NCBI RefSeq assembly: GCF_001667925.1
Contig: NZ_LZJR01000096.1
Location: forward strand, 1-64,000
Direction: 5' to 3'
Origin: Mycobacterium sp. E2479
Lineage (GTDB): Bacteria; Actinomycetota; Actinomycetes; Mycobacteriales; Mycobacteriaceae
DNA: 64,000 nucleotides
Position 1 is the stretch's first letter. Each line of letters begins with the position of its first letter. Position numbers and translations under genes: made by a program. Shown here piece after piece: positions 47,186 to 54,454 of the stretch. A model generated the notes under the pieces. It was not told the origin of the DNA, did not search any database, and worked only from the letters and a program-made list of their open reading frames with translations.

Positions 47186-48544
47186 ATGACAAACCGTCGC
47201 GGTGAGTTGGTCGAGGTCTTCGAGAACGTGCGCCGGGGAATGATCCCCGCGCACATCTACAACGACTCCGAACTGTTCGCGCTGGAGAAGCAACGGTTGT
47301 TCAGCCGGGCGTGGACCTTCGTGGGGCACGAGTCCGAAATCCCGCAGGACGGCGACTACGTGGTGCGCCGCGTGCTCGACGACTCGTTCATCATCACCCG
47401 CGACTCGCACGGCACCGTACGCGCGCTGTTCAATATGTGCCTGCATCGCGGAATGCAGGTCTGTCGGGCGGAGATGGGAAATGCCTCCAACTTCCGCTGC
47501 CCCTACCACGGTTGGACCTACCGCAACGACGGCCGGCTCACCGGACTGCCGTTTCACCGGGAGGCCTACGGTGGCGATGAGGGGTTCACCAAGGGCCAAA
47601 GTTTGCTGCCCGCACCCAATTTCGCGAGCTACAACGGCCTGCTGTTCATCAGCATGGACCCAGAAGCCGAACCGCTGGAAGAGTTCCTCGGCGACTTCAA
47701 GTTCTATCTGGACTACTACACCAGGCAAAGCGCCGGCGGTGTCCAGGTGCGGGGGCCGCAGCGCTGGCGGATCAAGGCGAACTGGAAGATCGGCGCCGAG
47801 AACTTCGCCGGGGACATGTACCACACCCCGCACACCCATGCGTCAATCGTCGACATCGGGCTCTTCCGCGAGCCGAAAGCCCAGAAGCGCAAAGACGGCG
47901 CCACCTATTGGGCGCACCGCGGCGGCGGGACCACCTACAAACTTCCGCCCGGCGACTTCGACGCGCGGATGCGCTACGTCGGTTACCCCGACGAGATGAT
48001 CGGCCGGATCAAGGGCGCCTGGACACCGCAACAGCAGCGGGTGGTCGGCGAAGATGGATTCATGATCTCGGCCGCGACGTGCTTTCCGAACCTCAGCTTC
48101 GTGCACAACTGGCCCAAGGTGCGTGACCGCGGCGACGGCCGGCAGGCAGAGGTGTTGCCGTTCATTTCGATCCGGCTGTGGCAGCCCATCAGTGAGAATG
48201 AAACGGAAGTGTGCTCGTGGTTCGCGGTGGACTCTGCCGCTCCGGCGCAGTACAAACAAGACTCGTACAAGGCGTATTTGATGTGCTTCGGGTCGACCGG
48301 CATGTTCGAACAAGACGACGTGGAGAACTGGGTGTCGCTGACCACCACCGCGGGCGGTTCGATGGCGCGACGGCTGCTGCTGAACAGCCGGATGGGTCTG
48401 CTCGCCGACGATAGTCCCGTCATAAAGCCGTTGCCGCCGGGCGCTTTCCACGGACCGGGGCGCGCGCAAGTCGGCTACAACGAGCACAACCAGCGAGCGC
48501 TGCTGAACATGTGGGCCGACTATCTGCAGCGGGCGCCCGCATGA
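47186..48544 (+). CDS. Rieske aromatic ring-hydroxylating dioxygenase, alpha subunit
   Basis: Catalytic subunit of a two-component-type oxygenase that should form a cis-dihydrodiol. In the 452-aa protein the Rieske ligands are Cys85-x-His87 (NMCLHRG) and Cys105-x2-His108 (RCPYHGW). The mononuclear iron ligands His213 and His218, preceded by the bridging Asp210, lie in GDMYHTPHTH, and an acidic residue in FEQDDVENW is a candidate third ligand. Length and order with the beta subunit resemble biphenyl/phenylpropionate-type systems. The ATG has CAGGGGACC upstream. Substrate not assignable, although a downstream decarboxylase-like gene suggests an aromatic carboxylate. Confidence 0.93.
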   Translation: MTNRRGELVEVFENVRRGMIPAHIYNDSELFALEKQRLFSRAWTFVGHESEIPQDGDYVVRRVLDDSFIITRDSHGTVRALFNMCLHRGMQVCRAEMGNASNFRCPYHGWTYRNDGRLTGLPFHREAYGGDEGFTKGQSLLPAPNFASYNGLLFISMDPEAEPLEEFLGDFKFYLDYYTRQSAGGVQVRGPQRWRIKANWKIGAENFAGDMYHTPHTHASIVDIGLFREPKAQKRKDGATYWAHRGGGTTYKLPPGDFDARMRYVGYPDEMIGRIKGAWTPQQQRVVGEDGFMISAATCFPNLSFVHNWPKVRDRGDGRQAEVLPFISIRLWQPISENETEVCSWFAVDSAAPAQYKQDSYKAYLMCFGSTGMFEQDDVENWVSLTTTAGGSMARRLLLNSRMGLLADDSPVIKPLPPGAFHGPGRAQVGYNEHNQRALLNMWADYLQRAPA

Positions 48545-49080
48545 AAGAGCCGCCGCGGTCACTGCCGTTCAACGACACTCGGCACCTCGGGGCACATCGA
48601 TTCCTGGTGGACGAGGCGTACCTGCTTGACGCCCAGCAGTATGAGGCGTGGCTGGACATGCTGACCGACGACGTCCGCTACGCCATGCCGGTGCGCGTCA
48701 CGACCGCGCGCGGCGCCGGTTTCGACACGTCGCCGGAAAGGGGCCCCGGCATGGACCATTTCGACGAGGACAAATACTCGCTGTCCCAGCGGGTGGCGCG
48801 GATGGGCACCGAGCACGTGTGGGCCGAGGACCCCCCGTCGCGGCTGCGTCATTTCATCACCAACGTGCGCACCTTCACCGGCGACGACGACGCTCACCTG
48901 GTGGTCGAATCGGCCGAACTGCTGTTCCGCAGCCGGGGCGACGTCAACGACAGCGCCCTGATGTCATGCGGGCGCCAGGACGTATTGCGCTGGTGCGATG
49001 ATCGCTGGAAGCTGGCCCGCCGCACCATTATCGCCGACGAGTCGGTGCTGAGAATGCAGAACCTGGCGGTGTTCCTATGA
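48541..49080 (+). CDS. Aromatic ring-hydroxylating dioxygenase, beta subunit
   Basis: Small subunit of the same oxygenase, a 179-aa NTF2-like fold protein. Family features: FLVDEAYLLDAQQYEAWLDM, DDVRYAMPVRVT, SRLRHFITNVR and DDRWKLARRTI. The ATG at 48541 overlaps the alpha stop (ATGA), giving coupled 1:1 expression. It has a structural and specificity role rather than a catalytic one. Next in the operon is an 88-aa protein, again with overlap. Confidence 0.93.
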   Translation: MKEPPRSLPFNDTRHLGAHRFLVDEAYLLDAQQYEAWLDMLTDDVRYAMPVRVTTARGAGFDTSPERGPGMDHFDEDKYSLSQRVARMGTEHVWAEDPPSRLRHFITNVRTFTGDDDAHLVVESAELLFRSRGDVNDSALMSCGRQDVLRWCDDRWKLARRTIIADESVLRMQNLAVFL

Positions 49081-49343
49081 ACGATCAGCTGCAGCAGCTG
49101 CTCGACGGTGCGGTCGGCGAACCGATCAGCGTCGCAAACGAATTCACCGAGGTCATGGTGCACCGGGTCGACACCCGCAACGGATCGCGCCTGCTGATCG
49201 CCGCGCCGCGATCCGGACAGTGGATCACCCTCGACGCGCTCGAGGTCGAGGCATTGACCTGGCAGAACCCTCGGACGCTGGCCGCCATGGTAGGCAATTC
49301 CCATGCGCCTCTGCTGCCCGACGACACCGAACCTGCACCATGA
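49077..49343 (+). CDS. 88-aa hypothetical protein in the dioxygenase operon
   Basis: A small acidic protein (TEVMVHRVDTRNGSRLLI, SGQWITLDALEVEALTW) with no cysteines, so it is not a ferredoxin. It overlaps the beta-subunit stop and the dehydrogenase start (ATGA both times), so it is made in step with the oxygenase. It sits where many such operons carry the ferredoxin. Possible roles are assembly or regulation of the oxygenase, but nothing in the sequence shows this. Confidence 0.8.
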   Translation: MNDQLQQLLDGAVGEPISVANEFTEVMVHRVDTRNGSRLLIAAPRSGQWITLDALEVEALTWQNPRTLAAMVGNSHAPLLPDDTEPAP

Positions 49344-50134
49344 CCGGCTGGCTGGAGGGCAAGCGAGCCCTGGTGGTGGGGGCCGGTTCCGGGATCGGCC
49401 GTGCCGTGGTGGCGGCCTTCGGCGCAGAGGGTGCCAATACTGCTGTGCTGGAACGAGATCCATCCAAGTGTGAGGAGTTGCGGCAACAGCTGCCTCAGGT
49501 TCCGGTGGTCGAGGGCGACGCCACCACGCGCGAGGCCAATGACCGCGCCGTCGCCGCCGCCTTGGATGCCTTCGACGGATTGGACACCCTGGTCAACTGC
49601 GTCGGGGTCTTCGACTTCTACCGAGGTGTGAGCGACATCGGCGCCGACGCACTCCCCGGCGCGTTCGACGAAATGTTTCGCACCAACGTGCTCAGCCATT
49701 TGCTGTCGGTCAAGGCCGCGCTTCCGGCGCTGCGGAACGCGAGCGGTTCCTCGATCGTGCTGACCGAGTCCGCGTCGTCGTTCTATCCCGGACGCGGCGG
49801 GGCGCTCTACGTCGCCTCGAAATTCGCGGTGCGCGGGCTGGTTTCGGCGTTGGCGCACGAACTGGCCCCGGACATCAGGGTCAACGGGGTGGCGCCTGGC
49901 GGCACACTCAACACCGACCTGCGCGGCCTGTCCAGCCTGGGGCTCGGCGAGACTCGGCTGGACGACGGGCCGGACCGGGCGTCAGACGTCGCCGCGCGCA
50001 GTCCCTTGCATGTCGCGCTCACCGGCGCGGACCACGCGTGGAGTTACGTGTTTTTGGCGTCCCAGCGGTCGCGTGGAATCACCGGCGAAACCGTGCGGCC
50101 CGACGGCGGATTCGGGTTGGGCGCGCCGCGATGA
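49340..50134 (+). CDS. SDR dehydrogenase, probable cis-dihydrodiol dehydrogenase
   Basis: A 264-aa short-chain dehydrogenase with the NAD-binding motif GAGSGIGRA (residues ~14-22), NCVGVFDF, the catalytic Ser in TESASSFYPG and Tyr-x3-Lys in YVASKFAVRG. The sequence and its position after the ring-hydroxylating oxygenase support oxidation of the dihydrodiol to a catechol-type product (BphB/HcaB-like). The ATG overlaps the 88-aa gene's stop, and its own stop overlaps the aldolase-type gene. Confidence 0.9.
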   Translation: MTGWLEGKRALVVGAGSGIGRAVVAAFGAEGANTAVLERDPSKCEELRQQLPQVPVVEGDATTREANDRAVAAALDAFDGLDTLVNCVGVFDFYRGVSDIGADALPGAFDEMFRTNVLSHLLSVKAALPALRNASGSSIVLTESASSFYPGRGGALYVASKFAVRGLVSALAHELAPDIRVNGVAPGGTLNTDLRGLSSLGLGETRLDDGPDRASDVAARSPLHVALTGADHAWSYVFLASQRSRGITGETVRPDGGFGLGAPR

Positions 50135-50853
50135 CCGACCTCGAGCAGCAGCGCGCTCTGGTGGCGCAGGGGTGTCGCGTCGCGGCGGCCCGCGGACTGG
50201 TCGACGGCATCCTCGGCCACCTGAGCCTGCGCGTCGGCGATGGGCGCCTGCTGGTGCGCTGCCGAAGCGATACCGACATTGGGGTGGCATTCACCCGACC
50301 CAGTGACATCCGGCTGATCACCTTCGACGGTACCGCCGGTGCCCCAGGCGAACTCGACGGGTATCGCGTGCCCAACGAACTGTCGATCCACATCGAGACC
50401 ATGCTGGCCGACCCTGGGCATGTCGCGGTCGCGCACCTACATCCACCGAACGTGGTCGCGGCCGACCTGGCCGGCATCACGCTCCGGCCGATCTACGGCG
50501 CCTATGACATTCCCGGCGCCTGGTTGGCGCGCGGCGGTGTTCCCGTTTACGAACGAGCTGTGCTGATCCGAAATTCGCGCCTGGGCAAGGAAATGGTGGC
50601 GGCGATGCGCGACCGGCCGGTGGTGATCTGCCGCGGACACGGAATCACCAGCGCCGCCGCGACAGTGCCCCAGGCCGTGCTGCAGGTGATCGGCCTCGAC
50701 GCGCTGGCGCGGATGTCGCTGCGGGTGCTCGCGACCGGCGCCGCGCTGCGCGACATCGACGACGCGGACTGGGATGACCTGCCGGACTTGGGGTCTGCGT
50801 TCACCGCCGAGGCGGCCTGGCGCCACGAAGTGGCACGGCTTGCCGGACGCTAG
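50131..50853 (+). CDS. Class II aldolase/adducin family protein, possible aromatic decarboxylase
   Basis: A 240-aa protein with the class II aldolase fold. Metal-binding histidines are visible in AHLHPPN (~102, 104) and CRGHGITS (~170), and the acid in PNELSIHIE may be catalytic. In phthalate pathways of actinobacteria a protein of this family decarboxylates dihydroxyphthalate to protocatechuate. The location after a dioxygenase and diol dehydrogenase, and near pcaHGB, fits such a role. An ordinary sugar-phosphate aldolase cannot be excluded. Its stop shares CTAG with the convergent IclR gene's stop. Confidence 0.82.
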   Translation: MTDLEQQRALVAQGCRVAAARGLVDGILGHLSLRVGDGRLLVRCRSDTDIGVAFTRPSDIRLITFDGTAGAPGELDGYRVPNELSIHIETMLADPGHVAVAHLHPPNVVAADLAGITLRPIYGAYDIPGAWLARGGVPVYERAVLIRNSRLGKEMVAAMRDRPVVICRGHGITSAAATVPQAVLQVIGLDALARMSLRVLATGAALRDIDDADWDDLPDLGSAFTAEAAWRHEVARLAGR

Positions 50854-51665
50854 CCGAGCTGATCCCCAATCTCCTTGGCGGCCGCAACAAGTGCGGCGGC
50901 CACCGCCGGATACCGGGAGGCTTCCAGCCGGTGTTGTGGCGCGGCGGCGTTGAGCGCGAGCCGCAGCCCGGGTGCGCGGGTCGGGATCGGCACGGCAACC
51001 GAGGCGACGCCTTCCTCACTCTCTTCGGAGTTGGTGGCGTAGCCGCGCTCGCGGATATCGACGAGCTCGGCTTCCAACGCGGTGCGGGTGCCGATCGAGC
51101 GCGAGGTGATGCGCTTCAGCCGCTCTCGCGGCAGCAGCGCACGCAATTCCGGGTGCGGCAACTGGGCCAGCATGACCTTGCCCGTCGAGGTGCAATGGGC
51201 CGGCATAACGCGGCCAAGCCGCGACGCCACCCGCACGGCGGCCGGCCCCTCGACCGCGGCGACGAATCGGACGCTGGCCCCGTCCAGCATGCCGACGTGC
51301 ACCGTTTCGCGCAGTTGTTCGCTGAGGGCGCGCATGACGGGCGCGGCGGATCGCGCGATGTCGATGCGGCCGAAGATCGCGAACGCCACCCCGGTCAACG
51401 ACGGACCGGGTAGGTACGCCTTGGACACCGGGTCCTGCCGAACGAACCCGCGATAGGCCAGCATCGCCAGCAACCGATGCGCGGTCGATGACGCCACGCC
51501 CAGATAGCGCGTCGCCTCACTCAACCGGATCTGGGGCTGTTCACCCAACAACAGCAACAGCTTGAGCGCGTTGTCGACCGACTCGATCGGATACTGCGGC
51601 GCGAGCGGATCGGCGCCTGGTGCCACCGTGGCGTCCTCGGCGCCCGACTCACGCTTGTGTGGCAT
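50850..51665 (-). CDS. IclR family transcriptional regulator
   Basis: A 271-aa protein from ATG 51665. The N-terminal winged HTH is SVDNALKLLLLLGEQPQIRL then LGVASSTAHRLLAMLAYRGF; the C-terminal effector domain has VHVGMLDGASVRFVAAVEG, GRVMPAHCTSTGKVMLA and GYATNSEESEEGVASVAVPI. IclR members (PcaR, PhtR/PadR) commonly control aromatic operons, so it is the likely regulator of the dioxygenase cluster on the opposite strand. A start at 51713 is possible. The region upstream has AATAA-N12-TTATT at 51684-51705, a possible operator shared with the divergent hydrolase gene. Confidence 0.9.
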   Translation of the reverse strand: MPHKRESGAEDATVAPGADPLAPQYPIESVDNALKLLLLLGEQPQIRLSEATRYLGVASSTAHRLLAMLAYRGFVRQDPVSKAYLPGPSLTGVAFAIFGRIDIARSAAPVMRALSEQLRETVHVGMLDGASVRFVAAVEGPAAVRVASRLGRVMPAHCTSTGKVMLAQLPHPELRALLPRERLKRITSRSIGTRTALEAELVDIRERGYATNSEESEEGVASVAVPIPTRAPGLRLALNAAAPQHRLEASRYPAVAAALVAAAKEIGDQLG

Positions 51666-51714
51666 GGCTCCACGGTAACCAGTAATAAGCGCGGCTTCAG
51701 TTATTCTCGGCATC

Positions 51715-52557
51715 GTGAGCGGGGCTATTCACGCTGGATATCACCGTTACGTCGCCATCGGTGACAGCCAGACCGAGGGTTTGTGGGACGGCGACGACAC
51801 CGTCGGCCTGCTCGGATTCGCCGACCGGCTCGCGGTCACCATCGATTCGCTCTATCCCGGTCTGCAGTACGCCAACCTCGCGATCCGCGGAAAACGGATC
51901 AGCCACGTGCTCACCGAGCAACTTCCGCGGGCACTGGCGATGCGGCCCGACCTGATCACCATCTGCGCCGGGATGAACGACGTCATCCAGCCCGGACGAT
52001 CCTTCGCGCCGGCCCTGGCAGACCTGGAGCACATCTATGCCGCGCTGGCCGGATCCGGCGCGACGGTGGTGACGACGACCTTCCCGAACGTTGCGCAGTT
52101 CCTCCCGCTGGGACGCCTGGTGGCGGGGCGGCTCACCCGCATCAACCGGGTCATCAGCGCCGCCGCCGATCGCTACGATTTCCGGCTCGTCGACTTGTAC
52201 AACGCTCCCTCGATGCGCGAGTTGGACACCTGGTCCGTTGACCGGGTGCACGCGTCGAGCAAGGGCCACATGCTGTTCGCCGCCGCGGCCGCCGAAGCGC
52301 TCGATTTGCCTGACGCCAAACGTGATTGGGCCCGCGGCGGACTCGACCCCACCCAGCGCTTTTTCGCGGCCGGCATGTACGAGCAGTTGCGCTGGACACG
52401 AGAGAGCTTCTTCCCCTGGATCTGGCGGCGGTTGCGCGGGCTGTCTTCCTACGACGGGCGCGAGCCCAAGCGTCCGTGGCTGGAAGGGCTGGGCACCCCG
52501 AGCGAATTCCAGCGCACACCTCAGACCATGGATCCGCGGCCGGTCAGGCATCCTTGA
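51715..52557 (+). CDS. SGNH/GDSL-type hydrolase
   Basis: A 280-aa esterase/lipase-like protein. Block I is AIGDSQTEGLWDG (nucleophile Ser), block II includes NLAIRGKRIS, block III is CAGMNDV, and the Asp/His pair is in SVDRVHASSKGH. There is no clear signal peptide, so it may be cytoplasmic. The start is GTG 51715, close to the divergent IclR gene. The C-terminal ~70 residues after the hydrolase domain are Trp/Arg-rich and of unknown role. Confidence 0.88.
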   Translation: MSGAIHAGYHRYVAIGDSQTEGLWDGDDTVGLLGFADRLAVTIDSLYPGLQYANLAIRGKRISHVLTEQLPRALAMRPDLITICAGMNDVIQPGRSFAPALADLEHIYAALAGSGATVVTTTFPNVAQFLPLGRLVAGRLTRINRVISAAADRYDFRLVDLYNAPSMRELDTWSVDRVHASSKGHMLFAAAAAEALDLPDAKRDWARGGLDPTQRFFAAGMYEQLRWTRESFFPWIWRRLRGLSSYDGREPKRPWLEGLGTPSEFQRTPQTMDPRPVRHP

Positions 52558-52560
52558 CGC

Positions 52561-53226
52561 ATGAATCTGGAGCCCCTGCTGCACTCGATTCCACCGATCA
52601 CGGTCTATCTGGTGGTCGGCGGTGTGGTCGGGATCGAGAGCCTGGGCATTCCCCTGCCGGGTGAGATCGTGCTGGTGACCGCGGCGCTGATGTCGTCGCA
52701 CCATGACCTGGCCGTCAATCCGCTCGGTGTGGGCGTCGCCGCGGTGATGGGCGCGGTGATCGGCGATTCGATCGGCTACGCGATCGGACGCCGATTCGGC
52801 ATGCCGCTCTTCGACCGGCTCGGCCGGCGCTTTCCGAGACACTTCGGCCCCGGCCACGTCGCGCTCGCGGAAAAGTTGTTCAACCGCTGGGGTGCTCGCG
52901 CCGTCTTTCTCGGCCGGTTCATCGCGCTCCTACGGATTTTGGCCGGCCCGCTGGCGGGGGCGCTGAAGATGCACTATCGCCGGTTCCTGGCGGCCAACGT
53001 GTCGGGCGCCATCTGCTGGGCGGGTGGCACGACCGCGCTGGTGTACTACGCCGGAATCGCGGCCGAACGCTGGCTGGAACGGTTCTCCTGGATCGGCCTG
53101 GTGATCGCCGTCGTGGTCGGGCTGACTGCCGCGATCCTGTTGCGGGAACGCACATCTCGGATGATCGCGGAATTAGAGGCCGAGCATTATCGCAAGACCG
53201 GCGCAGGCGCGTCCGACCCCGTCTGA
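52561..53226 (+). CDS. dedA: DedA family membrane protein (Rv2637-like)
   Basis: A 221-aa integral membrane protein of the DedA/SNARE-associated family, whose members act in envelope homeostasis and undecaprenyl- or phospholipid flipping. Features: GIESLGIPLPGEIVLVTAAL near the N terminus, GDSIGYAIGRRFG, and FLGRFIALLRILAGPLAGAL with the conserved Arg and Gly residues. It starts 3 bases after the hydrolase stop and abuts the TetR stop on the other strand. Synteny with Rv2637-Rv2638 supports the call. Confidence 0.92.
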   Translation: MNLEPLLHSIPPITVYLVVGGVVGIESLGIPLPGEIVLVTAALMSSHHDLAVNPLGVGVAAVMGAVIGDSIGYAIGRRFGMPLFDRLGRRFPRHFGPGHVALAEKLFNRWGARAVFLGRFIALLRILAGPLAGALKMHYRRFLAANVSGAICWAGGTTALVYYAGIAAERWLERFSWIGLVIAVVVGLTAAILLRERTSRMIAELEAEHYRKTGAGASDPV

Positions 53227-53844
53227 CTACACGGCCTCGTCGGTATCGGCCACCAACGGCGGCCGGTGTTCGTCGATCAGGGCACGGGCCATCTTGCGGG
53301 CGCGCAGCGCGGCGTCCGGATCCCCGACGGCGGCCAGAATGATCGCGCCCTTCATCAAAATGTGCCAGGACGAGGCGAAGTCCTCGACGTCGGTAAGACC
53401 GGCCGCCATGGCGCGGCGCCGCACGATGTCACGGACGTGATCGATGTGGGTGATGCAGGCCTGACCGGCCGGGTGATCGGGTCCGACCTCGAGCAGCACG
53501 TTGATGAACGAGCAACCCTCGTAGCCATCGCGGAGCTGGAACCAGTCATGCATCACGTCGAAGATCGCCAGCAACTGTTCCTCAGGGCTACTGCCGCGCT
53601 GGCGCGACTGCTCTTCGATCAAACCGCGGGTCCAGATCTCCTCGCGGCGTTCCAGCACGGCCAGCACCAGGTCATTCTTACTCGAGAAATGGCGGTACAG
53701 CGTCGCCCTGGCGACACCGGCCCGGGCGATCACCTCATCGGTGCCCACCGCGCGGATGCCCCGCCGGCTGAACAGCTCATAGGCCGCGGTAAGAAGGCGT
53801 TCGCGAGGCGACGCGCTGGGTGCTGCGACATCGGGTGTTGTCAT
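53227..53844 (-). CDS. TetR family transcriptional regulator
   Basis: A 205-aa protein with the TetR HTH at the N terminus (RERLLTAAYELFSRRGIRAVG, then GVARATLYRHFSSKNDLVLAVL). The C-terminal ligand domain has a pair of residues typical of the AcrR-like subgroup (GCSFINVLLEVG). It is divergent from the STAS-protein gene; two AGACAG-containing palindromes in the 153-base gap are probable operators, which would make it the regulator of the STAS gene and of itself. Confidence 0.92.
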   Translation of the reverse strand: MTTPDVAAPSASPRERLLTAAYELFSRRGIRAVGTDEVIARAGVARATLYRHFSSKNDLVLAVLERREEIWTRGLIEEQSRQRGSSPEEQLLAIFDVMHDWFQLRDGYEGCSFINVLLEVGPDHPAGQACITHIDHVRDIVRRRAMAAGLTDVEDFASSWHILMKGAIILAAVGDPDAALRARKMARALIDEHRPPLVADTDEAV

Positions 53845-53877
53845 ACAGGACTTAACGTACTCTTAGCCCCCGCCGGT

Positions 53878-53942
53878 AGACAGACCGACCTGTCTCGTTA
53901 TAGAAAAGAGATTCACGCAAGACGAAAAGTCTGTCTTCAGAC
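53878..53942. promoter_or_regulatory. Two palindromes in the TetR/STAS divergent promoter
   Basis: AGACAG (53878-53883) and CTGTCT (53890-53895), with a 6-base spacer, form a perfect inverted repeat. A second palindrome, GTCTG (53929-53933) / CAGAC (53938-53942), lies about 50 bases downstream and contains the same CTGTCT word between AAGT and TCAGAC. The TetR product is the obvious candidate to bind both. Inferred from sequence only. Confidence 0.6.
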
Positions 53943-53997
53943 ATTAGGACGGGCATCCATCGAGGCGTCTCGGCGCCTTTCGATCAGGGGGTCCATC

Positions 53998-54432
53998 ATG
54001 AATTCCGTCATTGAAGCGATGCCCACCAGCCATTTGGCGCTGAGCACGAAACTCGTCTACGAACTCGGCGACCCCAATTCCACGCTGCGGGCGACCGCGG
54101 ATCGCAGCGGCCCGTCGGTGGTGATCTATGCCGGGGGCGAGATCGACGCCTGCAACGAGGACACCTGGCGCCACCTGGTGTCAGAGGCGGCCAGCGGCGT
54201 CGCCGAGCCCGGCCCCTTCGTCGTCGACGTGACCGGACTCGACTTCATGGGCTGCTGCGCGTTCGAGGTGCTGGCCGAAGAGGCCAAGAGGTGCCGGGAA
54301 CGCGGCATCGACCTGCGCCTGGTGAGCTGCGCGCCGATCGTCACACGCATCGTCGACGCTTGCGGTCTGAGCGGCGTGCTGCCGATCTACCCGACCGTCG
54401 ACTCCGCCCTCTCGGCAGCCGCCCGCCGATAG
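53998..54432 (+). CDS. STAS-domain anti-sigma factor antagonist-like protein (Rv2638-like)
   Basis: A 144-aa protein from ATG 53998, with CAGGGGG upstream. The STAS domain covers ~40-140 (VVIYAGGEIDACNEDTWRHL, FVVDVTGLDFMGCCAFEVLA). In canonical antagonists the phosphorylated serine lies in a D-S-S/S-G motif; here the position reads MGCCAF, with cysteine in place of serine. The protein may therefore not be controlled by phosphorylation, or it may be redox sensitive. An open frame running upstream to 53266 is a shadow of the TetR gene. Confidence 0.88.
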   Translation: MNSVIEAMPTSHLALSTKLVYELGDPNSTLRATADRSGPSVVIYAGGEIDACNEDTWRHLVSEAASGVAEPGPFVVDVTGLDFMGCCAFEVLAEEAKRCRERGIDLRLVSCAPIVTRIVDACGLSGVLPIYPTVDSALSAAARR

Positions 54433-54454
54433 CTCCCAGGGCCGAAATCGGCTC

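Noticed and set aside
53266..54432. 388-codon plus-strand frame ending with the STAS protein
   Set aside because: The first ~240 codons are antisense to the TetR gene and unlike any protein. The real start is the ATG at 53998, preceded by CAGGGGG.
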